Positions 7,127 through 17,290 are shown, counted from the first letter of the stretch. The stretch is 64,000 nucleotides of DNA from an uncultured Clostridia bacterium (GCA_900019385.1 FIZJ01000006.1:1-64000), one strand, 5' to 3'. Translations and numbers: made by a program. Notes: generated by a model from the letters alone, not told the origin.

Positions 7127-8296
7127 ATGGAAAACTTCAGATTTCTAAGCCCTACTGAGATTGTTTTTGGCAGAGGCACAGAAAGCCTGACCGGAGAACT
7201 GGTGAAAAGGTACGCATCGAAGATTCTATTCCACTACGGAGGGGGCAGTATCAAACGGACAGGCCTTTACGATCGAGTGATGTCATCGTTGAGACAACAC
7301 GGCGTCGAAGTCGTGGAATTGGGGAATGTCCAACCCAACCCCCGTTTGAGCTTGGTACAGGAAGGTATTGAGCTTTGCCGACGGGAAGGGATCAATTTTA
7401 TACTTGCAGTAGGCGGCGGCAGTGTGATTGATTCGGCAAAGGCGATTGGTGTCGGAGTGCCTTATCCTGGTGATGTCTGGGATTTTTACGCAGGAAAAGC
7501 GGAGCCAAAAGAGACTCTCCCAGTCGGCGTAGTGTTGACCATTGCCGCCGCAGGGAGCGAAGCAAGCAAGAGCAGCGTGATCACCAATGAAGACGGGTGG
7601 TTGAAACGGGGGATCAACTATGATCTGATCCGGCCGGTTTTTGCCGTTATGAACCCGGAATTGACATTCACCCTGCCGCCTTACCAGACGGCGTGCGGTG
7701 TGGCGGATATCATGGCCCATATTATGGAACGGTACTTTTCACCCACCGGTGATCATGAGTTGTTGGACCGCTTGTGCGAGGCGACTTTGAAAGCAGTGAT
7801 AAGCAACGCTTACCGGGTTATGGCCGATCCCCACGACTACAACGCCCGCGCTCAAATCATGCGGGCAGGCACTCTTGCCCACAATGATCTCTTGAGCACA
7901 GGCAGAATTGGCGACTGGGCTTCGCACCAGATGGAACATGAAATCAGCGCCATATATGATCTAGCCCATGGGGCAGGGTTGGCCATCGTTTTCCCGGCGT
8001 GGATGAAATATGTTTACAAAAGCAATGTCGGCCGGTTTGTCCAATTTGCCCACCGGGTGTGGGATGTGGACGTCAATTTTGAGAACCCGGAAGCTGCCGC
8101 TTTGGCAGGTATTAACCGCCTGGAGCAGTTTTTCACCGATATTGGCCTTCCCACCAGGCTGTCTCATGCCGATATCGGAGCTGACCGACTGGAGGAAATG
8201 GCCGACAAGTGCCGCATGACTAACGGTGACAGTGTCGGCCAGCTAGTTAAGCTTACACGCCGCGATGTATTGGAGATATATAAATTGGCTGTGTAG
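7127..8296 (+). CDS. iron-containing alcohol dehydrogenase (BdhA/YqhD type)
   Basis: A 389-residue group III alcohol dehydrogenase, likely NAD(P)H-dependent, reducing aldehydes to alcohols. It has the nucleotide-binding GGGSVIDSAK and the metal-site segments GVADIMAHIME and HQMEHEISAIYDLAHGAGLAIVFPAW, which supply the Asp/His ligands of the family. N-terminal residues ENFRFLSPTEIVFGRG are typical of the butanol dehydrogenase subgroup. AAGGAGG at 7113-7119 selects ATG 7127; an upstream in-frame GTG/TTG start lacks an RBS. It appears to be transcribed alone and ends at a bidirectional hairpin. Confidence 0.92.
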   Translation: MENFRFLSPTEIVFGRGTESLTGELVKRYASKILFHYGGGSIKRTGLYDRVMSSLRQHGVEVVELGNVQPNPRLSLVQEGIELCRREGINFILAVGGGSVIDSAKAIGVGVPYPGDVWDFYAGKAEPKETLPVGVVLTIAAAGSEASKSSVITNEDGWLKRGINYDLIRPVFAVMNPELTFTLPPYQTACGVADIMAHIMERYFSPTGDHELLDRLCEATLKAVISNAYRVMADPHDYNARAQIMRAGTLAHNDLLSTGRIGDWASHQMEHEISAIYDLAHGAGLAIVFPAWMKYVYKSNVGRFVQFAHRVWDVDVNFENPEAAALAGINRLEQFFTDIGLPTRLSHADIGADRLEEMADKCRMTNGDSVGQLVKLTRRDVLEIYKLAV

Positions 8297-8409
8297 ATTC
8301 CGAACAAATTAAAAAACATGGCAGGGAATAAACGTCATTAGTCGAATGATGATCATAAAAGCTGGAATAAATATAAGGGGAATGCGGCCAACTGACTGTT
8401 AAACACATC

Positions 8410-8443
8410 AAGACCCCTAACTGTGCGGTTGGTTAGGGGTCTT
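8410..8443. terminator. bidirectional hairpin between convergent genes
   Basis: AAGACCCCTAAC at 8410-8421 pairs perfectly with GTTAGGGGTCTT at 8432-8443. It lies between the dehydrogenase (plus) and the rsfA-like gene (minus). The flanking T-runs are weak on both sides. Confidence 0.6.
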
Positions 8444-8447
8444 AATG

Positions 8448-9102
8448 TTAGGCATTAGCCCGTTCAAAAGAGATTTTCAGCACATTTCCCCATTTGTCGA
8501 TTGTTGTTTTCATCTGCTGTTTGAAGTCTCCAAGGCTCATGATTTGAGAAATGCTGGCCATGTTTGTGAACATATCATAGATCCCTACAGCGTCTTCATA
8601 AGCCTGCTGAAGTTTGGACAGTGCATCTTTCAACTGCTGGTTTTCCGCCTGCAGATTGCTGATGTCTTCATGCCGCTGATAGCTTTTTAGGATTTCCATC
8701 AGCGCACCCGCCACAGTTTCCCACCCGCCCCCCCGCCACAGCTTCGTGGCTCGGCTGGTTGATTCGCTGTTCCAGTTGGTCCAGGCGTTTGTGCAGCTTG
8801 GATATGTATTCAGGAAGCCCTTGGAATGCTTCAATTAGTTCGGTGTCGATTTTAAGTTCCCGGCGGGCGGGTTTGATAGGAGCCACCGGTATTTCTTGCT
8901 CATCTCTTTCTTTGCGCAAGACATTGTAATAAAGCATTCCAATGGCTGCTTCACTACGGTGCGGCAGCAGTTTCGATATTCGGCGGAAGCATTCGGTGAG
9001 AGGAAGTCCATCTTGTTTGCCTTTGATTATTTGTTCCCAAACAAGATCCTTCTCCTCTTCAGTCCAATTGCGCCCTGGGCTTCTTTCCACGGTTTCCGGC
9101 AA
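8448..9102 (-). pseudogene. rsfA: RsfA-like forespore regulator interrupted at a C7 tract
   Basis: Two minus-strand frames together make one RsfA-like protein of about 217 residues. The first (9102 down to the tract) has the Myb/SANT-like DNA-binding region (NWTEEEKDLVWEQIIKG, LPHRSEAAIGMLYYNVLRK). The second has the C-terminal coiled coil (EDISNLQAENQQLKDALSKL) and a conserved end (IDKWGNVLKISFERA). They join at a run of seven C at 8728-8734. With six C the reading becomes HEAVAGGGWETVAGALMEIL, continuous with the second frame. TTG at 9102 follows AAGGAGGG. In Bacillus, RsfA tunes sigma-F-dependent forespore transcription. The frameshift could be a sequencing error, true decay or slippage-based switching. 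Confidence 0.75.
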
Positions 9103-9143
9103 GTTTAAGACCCTCCTTTACATCTATATAGTGTGGCTATATA

Positions 9144-9173
9144 TAAGTATGTCCCCTATATAAGAAACTATTC
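9144..9173 (-). promoter_or_regulatory. possible forespore sigma (sigma-G/F-like) promoter of the rsfA-like gene
   Basis: On the minus strand, GAATA (9173-9169) and CATACTTA (9151-9144) are separated by 17 bases. This resembles the sigma-G pattern of a G-ATA-like -35 and a CATA-type -10. The site is about 40 bases before the TTG start. The region is AT-rich and repetitive (CTATATA repeats), so a chance match is possible. Confidence 0.3.
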
Positions 9174-9215
9174 TTGTTTATATAAAACCAAATCACAAGC
9201 GGGGAGGAAAAGATC

Positions 9216-10727
9216 ATGAAACTGGCGCTGTTAAGCGTCTATGACAAGACTGGAGTGGCTGCGTTCGCTCAGAGTCTGGTGGAGAACGGCTATAAGCTAA
9301 TCAGTACCGGTGGGACTTACCGCCTGCTTAAGGAGAACAACTTACCCGTAACCTATATCTCAGAGGTTACCGAGTTTCCGGAGATTCTCGACGGGCGGGT
9401 CAAGACACTGCATCCCAGAGTTCACGGAGGAATCCTCGCCAAAGACACAGATGAGCACCGCCGGCAGCTTGAACAAATTGGGGGCAGTCTGATCGATCTT
9501 GTGGCTGTAAATCTATATCCGTTCGAAGCAGTGTCACAGGATCCAAATGCCACAGAAGAGCAGGTTGTCGAGAACATCGACATCGGCGGCCCAACTTTGT
9601 TGAGAGCGGCAGCGAAGAATCATGCCCGTGTTGTGGTGGTCAGTGATCCCAAAGACTATGATTGGGTGTTGGAGAAGATGAAAGAAGGCAGCCTTGACCT
9701 TGACGACCGCAAGCGCCTGGCGGCGAAGGCATTCAACCATACGGCCTATTACGATACTCTTATTGCCCACTACCTTGGGCAGCCCGTCTTCGCGGACAAA
9801 ATGACGGTTGCTTTGGAGAAGGCCGCTGATCTCCGCTACGGCGAGAATCCTCATCAGAAAGCAGCCTTCTACAGACAAGCCCCAGTCTGGCCTGTCAGCA
9901 TAGCTCAGGCTCAACAGCTGCATGGAAAAGAACTGTCTTTCAACAACATCTACGATGCCCAGGCAGCTTGGCAGTTGGTATCCGAGTTTCAGGAGCCGTG
10001 CGCTGTCGCCGTAAAGCACAACAATCCCTGTGGACTGGCAGTGGGGGAGAGTTTGTATGAAGCATACCTGAAGGCTTATGAAGGCGACCCTGTTTCGATC
10101 TTTGGAGGAATTGTGGCTGTGAATCGCAAAGTGGATGTACCTACAGCCAAGGAAATGAGCAAGATTTTCCTGGAAGTGATCATTGCCCCCGATTTTACTG
10201 AGGATGCTCTGGCAGTGCTGACAAAAAAGGCTAACTTGCGCCTGCTGAAACTTGAGCCAGCCCAATCCTCCGATTGGGATTGGAAAAAGGTTTCTGGAGG
10301 TTTTTTGATTCAGGAAGCGGACGTTGTTGATCTGGACCACAATCAGCTGAAGGTGGTCACCAACCGTCAACCGTCAGACGAAGAATGGGAAGACTTGTTT
10401 TTTGGCTGGAAGGTAGTGAAGTATGTCAAATCCAATGCCATTGTCCTGTGCAAAGCCAAGCAGCTGATTGGTGTCGGTGCGGGCCAGATGAACAGGGTGC
10501 AGTCTGTGCGCTTGAGTGTCGAACAAGCGGGGGACCAGGCAAAGGGTGCAGTGCTCGCCTCTGACGCCTTTTTCCCGTTTGCAGACAGTGTCGAATTGGC
10601 AGCGTCAAAAGGAGTAACGGCGATCATTCAGCCGGGGGGATCGGTTCGCGATCAGGAGGTAATAGATGCCTGCAATCAGCACGGTATGGCCATGGTGTTC
10701 ACAGGGATCCGCCACTTCCGCCATTGA
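9216..10727 (+). CDS. purH: bifunctional AICAR transformylase / IMP cyclohydrolase
   Basis: A 503-residue cytoplasmic enzyme for the last two steps of IMP synthesis. The N-terminal cyclohydrolase domain begins [12 protein letters not shown] and includes [10 protein letters not shown] and [15 protein letters not shown]. The C-terminal transformylase domain has [13 protein letters not shown] and the catalytic KHNNPCG. Length is normal. ATG at 9216 follows GGGGAGG. It stands alone: no other pur gene is nearby, and no purine riboswitch was recognised in the 113-base AT-rich upstream region it shares with the divergent rsfA-like gene. Confidence 0.97.
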   Translation: MKLALLSVYDKTGVAAFAQSLVENGYKLISTGGTYRLLKENNLPVTYISEVTEFPEILDGRVKTLHPRVHGGILAKDTDEHRRQLEQIGGSLIDLVAVNLYPFEAVSQDPNATEEQVVENIDIGGPTLLRAAAKNHARVVVVSDPKDYDWVLEKMKEGSLDLDDRKRLAAKAFNHTAYYDTLIAHYLGQPVFADKMTVALEKAADLRYGENPHQKAAFYRQAPVWPVSIAQAQQLHGKELSFNNIYDAQAAWQLVSEFQEPCAVAVKHNNPCGLAVGESLYEAYLKAYEGDPVSIFGGIVAVNRKVDVPTAKEMSKIFLEVIIAPDFTEDALAVLTKKANLRLLKLEPAQSSDWDWKKVSGGFLIQEADVVDLDHNQLKVVTNRQPSDEEWEDLFFGWKVVKYVKSNAIVLCKAKQLIGVGAGQMNRVQSVRLSVEQAGDQAKGAVLASDAFFPFADSVELAASKGVTAIIQPGGSVRDQEVIDACNQHGMAMVFTGIRHFRH

Positions 10728-10878
10728 TTCGGAAAAAAGAAGGGATTTGGACGGCATCGGCGAATAAAATGTAAAAATAAAACAAAGAATAGCCGCAACG
10801 CGGCGAGCTAAGATCACAAACAGAGGGCAGGCGCAGACGACCACATGGGGATGGTGAACTCGCTTGCTTTCTGTTTAC

Positions 10879-12648
10879 TTATGACTGATCCCGAGGCGCG
10901 GTGAGTCTGCGGGGAAGATTCTCGGCCTTGGTCGGATCGACAATGATCGTTTGGAAATGATCATAAACAACGAATCCAGGTTTGGCCTGGGGAGGCTTGC
11001 GGACATGTTTTCTTCTGGTGTAGTCCACGGCGGCCTTGGTGTTTTCCCTGTTCCGGGAGTAGTAGGCTGCCAAAGTCGCAGCCTCCAAAAGTGTCTGTGG
11101 GGACACCTCCTTGTCAGTGCACACAATCACATGGCTGCCCGGGACTTTTTGGGCATGCAGCCAAAGATACTCTGGTTTGGCGGCTTTAAAGGTGACAAAA
11201 TCGTTTTGGCGGTTGCTGCGCCCGAGCAGAAGCAGAGTGCCGTCAGAAGCGAGGTATTGATCATACTGTTTCGAGCGTCTTCCCATATCTGATCTCGCTG
11301 TTTTTCGCTTTGTCGAGGAGGTTTCCTCAATCATCCCCTCTTTGATTAGCTCCGTTTCGATCTCAGCCGCTGTTTCCGGATCATCGGCGAGCAGGAGCTG
11401 AAGGCTGATCTCCTCAAGGTAATCTATCAAGGCGAGGGTTTCTTTTAACTGCTGTGCAGCCGCATGGGCACTGCGTTTTGCCTTGACATACTTCTTGAAA
11501 TACAGCTGAGCGTTTTCACTGGGGCTGAGTTTTGGGTCCAGCTCGATCGCAATCGAAGGCTGGCCGGGTTCATAATAATCAACTGCTTCCAGAACGGTGT
11601 CTCCTTTTTTAATGCGGTAGAGATTTGCAAGAATGATTTCACCCTTCTTCTGCCAGTCATCGGCCTGTGCCGCCGAGTCCAAGGTCTGCCGGTGTATTTG
11701 TTCTTTACGCCGCAAGCGCTGCAAATGGGCATTGACAGCGCCTAGGAGCTGTGAGATCTTCCGACTCAGGCGCTGATCGCGGGCTTGGGCTGTGAAAAAA
11801 CTGTCCAGAAGCTCGTCAAGGGCAGCAAAACGCTGTACGTTCCCCGATTCTCTGCTGTGAACAGGTTCGTAGGCGAAAAAATCAGGTTTGGGCTCGGTAA
11901 TCAAGGTTGGCCGGGGTTCGGCACTGATCAGATCCATCATACTTTGCCACAAGGCGCTGACCTGGCCGGGACTCAGGTCGCGGTTTTTACACTCCAAGTC
12001 TATCCTTGAGCGGGCGCAGATCTCTGATGCCGCCTGGGGTCCCAGCCCTTGATAGCATTTCACAAGGGCTTTGGCTGCGGGGTATTCCGGAAGCATCCGG
12101 AGCGCGGTGCTGAATTCATGCAAGTTGGAGCGCTTCGGGTTGAGTTTGTTGTGTACGGGAGGTAGTTGATAGGTTATTCCAGGCATGACCGGACGTTCAT
12201 GATTGGAATCGGTATTGCGGTAGATGGCATCAATTATGGTTTGATCCTGATCGATCAGAATCAGGTTGCTGTTTCTGCCCATCAACTCGAAGACAAGGCT
12301 TTTTTCTCCCATCCCTGCGTCAAGATCGTATGCCTCAAAACGAATGACTATAATGCGTTCAAATTCAACCTGCCGAACATCCAGCACGCGGCTTGGCTCG
12401 AGATGTTTTCTGAGAAGCATGCAAAAAGCCGGAGGGGTTTGGGGATTCGGGTCTGGGGCACTGGTTGTGTGGATCCGGGGTGAGCTGGGATCTGCCGAAA
12501 TCAACAATTTATGGTTCTGGCCAATATCCCTTAGGTGTATGATTATTGTATGGCGGTTGGGCTGGTAGATTTTGGCTACTCTTGTATTGGCCAGCTTATC
12601 GTTCAACTCTGCGACAACAGCCGAAACCGCGATGCCGTCAAAAGCCAT
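10879..12648 (-). CDS. rqcH: Rqc2/RqcH ribosome quality-control factor (NFACT family)
   Basis: A 589-residue NFACT protein. Bacterial RqcH binds stalled 50S-peptidyl-tRNA and adds poly-alanine tails that mark the product for degradation. It has the NFACT-N region from MAFDGIAVSAVVAELN, a central HhH and coiled-coil part (QRLRRKEQIHRQTL), and the C-terminal NFACT-R domain (GRSNRQNDFVTFKAAKP, LWLHAQKVPGSHVIV). The ATG at 12648, preceded by GGAGGGTG, was chosen over an upstream start that would add 17 residues. It corresponds to Bacillus yloA, which also sits beside the Ca2+-ATPase gene, but here it is inverted. Confidence 0.93.
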   Translation of the reverse strand: MAFDGIAVSAVVAELNDKLANTRVAKIYQPNRHTIIIHLRDIGQNHKLLISADPSSPRIHTTSAPDPNPQTPPAFCMLLRKHLEPSRVLDVRQVEFERIIVIRFEAYDLDAGMGEKSLVFELMGRNSNLILIDQDQTIIDAIYRNTDSNHERPVMPGITYQLPPVHNKLNPKRSNLHEFSTALRMLPEYPAAKALVKCYQGLGPQAASEICARSRIDLECKNRDLSPGQVSALWQSMMDLISAEPRPTLITEPKPDFFAYEPVHSRESGNVQRFAALDELLDSFFTAQARDQRLSRKISQLLGAVNAHLQRLRRKEQIHRQTLDSAAQADDWQKKGEIILANLYRIKKGDTVLEAVDYYEPGQPSIAIELDPKLSPSENAQLYFKKYVKAKRSAHAAAQQLKETLALIDYLEEISLQLLLADDPETAAEIETELIKEGMIEETSSTKRKTARSDMGRRSKQYDQYLASDGTLLLLGRSNRQNDFVTFKAAKPEYLWLHAQKVPGSHVIVCTDKEVSPQTLLEAATLAAYYSRNRENTKAAVDYTRRKHVRKPPQAKPGFVVYDHFQTIIVDPTKAENLPRRLTAPRDQS

Positions 12649-12769
12649 GGCTATCACCCTCCTGAACAACAGTATACCAGAGGTGGGAAGCAGGAACAAG
12701 GATGAGCAATGTCTAATAACTGTTTGTGTGCTTTTCTATCATTTTATGAATGAGTGGTGATCCGACACC

Positions 12770-13513
12770 ATGCAAAGAAGACTTCTGTGGGCTGTAGTTG
12801 TATGTGCTGTGATTCTGGGAACCGCCTTGACCGCAGCCCAACAGCCAGCTGTGCGTTTTGAAAACGCACTGCGTTATCTAGAATACTACACAGCCGGAAT
12901 GGACCGGCTGATTCCAGGTTTACGCCCACTGCAGCAGGCAGCGAACGCGCTCTCGGAAAGTATTGAACGGGAAGAATCGGCAGACGAGTCTTTGCTGATG
13001 CTGGCTTTGGTTTATCAGGAACAAGGCAACCTCGCGGGCGCCAAAGAACACCTGTATGAGTACCTTCGCAGGAATCCAGATCACGGCTGGATTAACGTTC
13101 TGATAGGTGATCTCGACTATCTCCTCGGAGATGCCGATCTGGCACTGAAAAGCTATGTCAAAGCTTTGATGGTCGGCGAGTATGCCCGGGCGTATTACGG
13201 AATCGGCTTGATTAATTCCCAGCAGGGCATTACCCCTGATGTTATTGGCGCCCTTGCCAAAGCCGTAGAGCTTGCTCCGAACTTCGTGGACGCAAGGATC
13301 GCCTTGGCAAAAGCCTACATGGCTTCGGAACAATTCCAGGAAGCCCGCGGCGAGTTAGAGACAGCGTACCTTTACGCACCCCGCCGGGCCGAAATCCATT
13401 ACTACCTGTGGCAGATTTACACACACGAGGGTGATGTGGGAAAGGCCAAACACTATGGAGAGCTTGCCGTTCAATATGATTCGAGCTATGCGGCTTTGAT
13501 CGGAGCCAGGTAA
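12770..13513 (+). CDS. exported TPR-repeat protein
   Basis: A 247-residue protein with an N-terminal signal peptide or anchor (LLWAVVVCAVILGTALTAAQQ) followed by about five tetratricopeptide repeats (for example LALVYQEQGNLAGAKEHLYEYL and LAKAYMASEQFQEARGELETA). TPR proteins mediate protein-protein contacts; the partner is unknown. It is divergent from rqcH and has its own terminator, so it is probably monocistronic. There is no catalytic domain. Confidence 0.75.
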   Translation: MQRRLLWAVVVCAVILGTALTAAQQPAVRFENALRYLEYYTAGMDRLIPGLRPLQQAANALSESIEREESADESLLMLALVYQEQGNLAGAKEHLYEYLRRNPDHGWINVLIGDLDYLLGDADLALKSYVKALMVGEYARAYYGIGLINSQQGITPDVIGALAKAVELAPNFVDARIALAKAYMASEQFQEARGELETAYLYAPRRAEIHYYLWQIYTHEGDVGKAKHYGELAVQYDSSYAALIGAR

Positions 13514-13532
13514 GCCAATGCCCGTAGGTTAA

Positions 13533-13561
13533 AAATGCCGGTTAACCCGGCATTTTTTTTT
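13533..13561 (+). terminator. rho-independent terminator after the TPR gene
   Basis: AAATGCCGG at 13533-13541, a five-base loop, CCGGCATTT at 13547-13555, then a run of T. It is a textbook hairpin separating the TPR gene from the ATPase gene. Confidence 0.9.
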
Positions 13562-13602
13562 GCACCCAGGAATAGTATTTACGAGCAAAGGGGTGCATGT
13601 AG

Positions 13603-16287
13603 ATGGAACTGCCATACTATACTCAGGAACCGAAAGAATTGGCTCGGACGCTTGGCACGAACTTGGACAGTGGATTGAGTGTTGGCGAAGCAAAGAAGCG
13701 CTTTGAAGAATATGGCGCCAACAAGCTGCTGGAGGCGGAAAAAGATTCAAAATGGTCGATTTTTATGCGGCAGTTCGACGATTTCATCACAATAGTGCTC
13801 ATGATCACCACCGGCATTTCCGCCCTGCTGGGAGAAGTGGTGGATGCGGCAGCCATCTTGGCGATTGTCATTCTCAACGCCATTCTTGGGTTTATCCAAG
13901 AATACCGGGCCGAGAAATCCCTCGATGCTCTCAAACAGTTGACGGCACCGAGCGCGAAGGTGATCCGGGACAACCGGAAAATGCAGGTGAATGCGGAAGA
14001 AGTGGTCCCAGGAGATATTGTCATATTGGAAGCAGGAGATCGTGTCCCGGCTGATGCCCGCTTATTCGAAGCAAACACCCTGTATGTGAATGAAGCGATG
14101 TTGACGGGAGAGTCCATTCCTACTGCCAAAATGGTTGAGGCGCTCAAGGGAGGTAAGGCTGCTCTTGGGGACCAGTCAAACATGGTGTTTATGGGAACTT
14201 TGGTCACTAGAGGGCGTGGTGCCGGAGTGGTCGTGGCGACAGGGATGAATACGGAAATCGGCAGGATTGCCGACCTGATTCAGGAATCGGTTGTATCTGA
14301 AACTCCCCTGCAGCGCAGGCTGAAAAAACTCGGCGTCTGGCTCGTGTTGTCGTGCCTGGTGATTGTGGCGGCTGTTTTCGCAGCAGGAGTTTGGCGTGGT
14401 TTTCCGGTTTACCGGATGTTTTTCACAGGTGTCAGCCTGGCGGTGGCCGCAATACCCGAAGGCTTGCCTGCAGTTGTTACCATCGCACTGGCTATAGGTG
14501 TGCAGCGGATGATCCGCTGCAATGCGATCATCAGGCAATTGCCGGCGGTGGAAATTCTGGGCTGTGCAACTGTGATCTGTGCCGATAAAACCGGGACACT
14601 GACACAGAATAAAATGAAAACCCAATTGTACTGGATCGGCGGGCAGGCAATCGAAGCAAGCGATACAGGCCGCTTGAAAGCCTCTGCGGCTGCAAACTCG
14701 CGTCTAAAACTAGCCCTGGAAATAGGAGCGCTGTGCAGCAGTGTCCAGATCCAGGAGCGGAGCACTGGTGTTAGTCTGGTTGGTGATCCCACTGAGATCG
14801 CACTGGTTGAAGCAGCATACAACGCAGGCCTCAGCAAGGCCAGGCTTGTAGCGGAATATCCCCTTTTGCGGGAAGTGCCTTTTGACTCAGAACGCAAGCG
14901 GATGAGTGTAGTGCTTCGCCATCATGATCAACTGTTGGTTTATGTCAAAGGTGCACCAGGAACTGTCCTCGAACGGTGTGCTCAACACCTGACCGCCGAC
15001 GGTATCAAGCCCCTTTCTCCCACTGATCGAAAACAGATCTTGGCCGCAGTGGAGGTCTACGCCGCTCAGGCCCTGCGTATCCTTGGGTTGGCCTACCGTC
15101 TGGTCCCGTCGGTGACGGTGCCAGAATCCACTCTGGAAAGCGATTTGATATTTGTCGGATTTGTGGGGATGATCGACCCGCCAAGGCCTGAGGCCAAAAA
15201 AGCAATCCGCCAGGCAAAGCAGGGTGGAATCAGGACGATCATGGTCACGGGAGATCATAAACTAACTGCGCAGGCCATTGCCAGGCAGCTGGGATTGGGC
15301 CGGGACGGATGTCCCAATGTCATGACAGGTAGTGAGTGGGAGACATTGCCCGCCTATGAGAGACAAGAAGCAGTAAAAACGGTGGATGTGTTTGCCAGAG
15401 TTGCGCCGCACCATAAGCTGACCATCGTTAGGGCTCTAAGGGCGAACGGTGAAGTTGTGGGCATGACTGGCGATGGAGTGAATGACGCGCCGGCTGTCAA
15501 GGAGGCTGATATCGGCATCAGCATGGGGATCAGCGGCACAGACGTCACCAAAGAAGCATCCGACATGATCCTGGCGGACGACAACTACCAGACAATCATC
15601 GCTGCCATCCGCGAGGGACGTATCATCTACGATAATATCCGTAAGTTTATCCGCTATTTGTTAGGCTGCAACGTCGGCGAAGTGCTGACCATGTTTGCGG
15701 CAGTCACAGCGGGCTTGCCGCTGCCGCTGATTCCAATCCAGATTCTGTGGATGAACCTGGTCACCGATGGACTGCCCGCCATCGCCCTGGGGATGGATCC
15801 CGGCGACGCCGACATAATGGAACGTCCGCCAAGGAGCGCCGATGAAAACATTTTTGCCCGCCGGTTACACCTTAAGATCGGTTTCTCTGGGCTTTTGATC
15901 AGCATCTGCACATTGGCGGTGTTCGCGCTTGCCCTGAAACACAGCCCGGAAGACTTGATCAAAGCCCGCACACTCGCTTTTTCAACGCTCGTGATGGCTC
16001 AGTTGATCTTTGTATTCGAATGCAGAAGCGAATGCCATTCCATTTTCAAGCTGGGCGTGTTTACCAACCCTTACCTGGTTGCCGCAGTGATGATATCTGC
16101 CCTGATGCATATTCTCGTTTTGTACCAACCTTGGCTGCAGTCGATCTTCGGGACGACGGCGTTGAACCTTGAAGAGTGGGTTTTGGTGCTCGTTTTTGCC
16201 GGATCCACATTGGTGGCCGATACTGCGTTCAGAGCCGCCAAAAGGCTGATCGCCCGGCACTTTTCTTGGGCGAGGTGGCGCCGGTAG
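13603..16287 (+). CDS. calcium-transporting P-type ATPase (YloB type)
   Basis: An 894-residue P2A-type cation pump, most like SERCA-type Ca2+ ATPases. Motifs: actuator MLTGES, transmembrane Ca-site AAIPEGLPAVVTIALAIGV, phosphorylation DKTGTLT, the nucleotide-binding KGAPG region, hinge MTGDGVNDAPAVKEADIG, and C-terminal helices with WMNLVTDGLPAIALG. It matches Bacillus YloB in type and position (between yloA and yloC), a pump linked to sporulation. ATG at 13603 follows AAAGGGGTG. It is complete, with no odd substitution in the listed motifs. Confidence 0.94.
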   Translation: MELPYYTQEPKELARTLGTNLDSGLSVGEAKKRFEEYGANKLLEAEKDSKWSIFMRQFDDFITIVLMITTGISALLGEVVDAAAILAIVILNAILGFIQEYRAEKSLDALKQLTAPSAKVIRDNRKMQVNAEEVVPGDIVILEAGDRVPADARLFEANTLYVNEAMLTGESIPTAKMVEALKGGKAALGDQSNMVFMGTLVTRGRGAGVVVATGMNTEIGRIADLIQESVVSETPLQRRLKKLGVWLVLSCLVIVAAVFAAGVWRGFPVYRMFFTGVSLAVAAIPEGLPAVVTIALAIGVQRMIRCNAIIRQLPAVEILGCATVICADKTGTLTQNKMKTQLYWIGGQAIEASDTGRLKASAAANSRLKLALEIGALCSSVQIQERSTGVSLVGDPTEIALVEAAYNAGLSKARLVAEYPLLREVPFDSERKRMSVVLRHHDQLLVYVKGAPGTVLERCAQHLTADGIKPLSPTDRKQILAAVEVYAAQALRILGLAYRLVPSVTVPESTLESDLIFVGFVGMIDPPRPEAKKAIRQAKQGGIRTIMVTGDHKLTAQAIARQLGLGRDGCPNVMTGSEWETLPAYERQEAVKTVDVFARVAPHHKLTIVRALRANGEVVGMTGDGVNDAPAVKEADIGISMGISGTDVTKEASDMILADDNYQTIIAAIREGRIIYDNIRKFIRYLLGCNVGEVLTMFAAVTAGLPLPLIPIQILWMNLVTDGLPAIALGMDPGDADIMERPPRSADENIFARRLHLKIGFSGLLISICTLAVFALALKHSPEDLIKARTLAFSTLVMAQLIFVFECRSECHSIFKLGVFTNPYLVAAVMISALMHILVLYQPWLQSIFGTTALNLEEWVLVLVFAGSTLVADTAFRAAKRLIARHFSWARWRR

Positions 16288-16356
16288 CAGGAGATCGGCA
16301 CGAGGACAAAGAAACAAAAGGCAGAACACTACCAAACAACAGCGGGAGGCCCAATC

Positions 16357-17232
16357 ATGGTATTCAGCATGACCGGATTCGGCAGTGCCGAAGTGATTAC
16401 GGATCAATGGTCGGTTAAAGTTGAAGTAAAGAGCGTCAATCACCGGTATTTAGACATACAAATCCGCCTTCCGCGCCAGTACCAGCTGTTGGAAGAGAGT
16501 TTGCGGCAGCTGATATCAGTAGGAGTTCAACGTGGAAGGGTAGAAATTTATGTTAAGATAGAGGAATTAAGCCAACAAGATAGAATGGTCAAGATAGACA
16601 GGGGTGTTTTGGCAGGTTTGTACAAGCAGTGGCATGAACTGCAGCAGGAGATGGAGCTTCCGGACCTGACGTTTGATCATATTTTCCAGATACCAGATCT
16701 GGTCCGAATTGCCGATCCAGAAATCGACTGGGACATCCTGACAGCAGTCACCAAAGAAGCGGTTACCAACGCTTTGGAACAGCTCAATGCCATGCGGACC
16801 ATCGAAGGCCAAAAACTGGCTCAGGATTTGGTTGTGAAGATGGACCGCATCGCTCAGCTTGTGGTGGAAATAGAGAGTCATGCCCCTCAAGTGGTGGACA
16901 ACTACCGCAGCCGGCTCCAAGAACGCCTTGACGAGCTGTTGTCAGGGACAAGCCTCCCTGTAGAACGGTTCGAGGCCGAAGTCGCTTTGTTTGCGGATCG
17001 CTGCAGTATTGATGAAGAACTGGTGAGACTCAACAGCCATATTGGGCAGTTCCTGGAAACACTTAAACAAAGAGGGCCAATTGGGCGGAAACTGGATTTC
17101 CTGATTCAAGAGATGAATCGAGAGGTCAACACCATTGGTTCAAAGGCGAACGATCTACATATTACTAAGGCTGTGGTTGAGCTCAAGAGCGAGCTGGAAA
17201 AAGTTCGTGAACAGGTCCAGAATCTAGAATAA
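16357..17232 (+). CDS. YicC/YloC family endoribonuclease
   Basis: A 291-residue protein of the YicC/YloC family. It has the conserved N-terminus (MVFSMTGFGSAE, VEVKSVNHRYLDI, LPRQY) and the C-terminal DUF1732 part (GRKLDFLIQEMNREVNTIGSKAND). Members have been described as metal-dependent endoribonucleases. ATG at 16357 follows GCGGGAGG. It heads the run yloC-mihF-remA-gmk-rpoZ with short gaps, the Bacillus order with mihF added. Confidence 0.93.
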   Translation: MVFSMTGFGSAEVITDQWSVKVEVKSVNHRYLDIQIRLPRQYQLLEESLRQLISVGVQRGRVEIYVKIEELSQQDRMVKIDRGVLAGLYKQWHELQQEMELPDLTFDHIFQIPDLVRIADPEIDWDILTAVTKEAVTNALEQLNAMRTIEGQKLAQDLVVKMDRIAQLVVEIESHAPQVVDNYRSRLQERLDELLSGTSLPVERFEAEVALFADRCSIDEELVRLNSHIGQFLETLKQRGPIGRKLDFLIQEMNREVNTIGSKANDLHITKAVVELKSELEKVREQVQNLE

Positions 17233-17290
17233 CCGCTTGGCGCTATTCTAGTTTGGAAATGGATTTTGGCGAACAAGGGAGGTGAAATGG

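Noticed and set aside
9121..9200. Repeated CTATATA units before purH as a tandem repeat or riboswitch
   Set aside because: The units are short and irregularly spaced; no purine aptamer core is present.
14176..14625. Minus-strand His/Cys-rich frame
   Set aside because: It is antisense to conserved P-type ATPase motifs.
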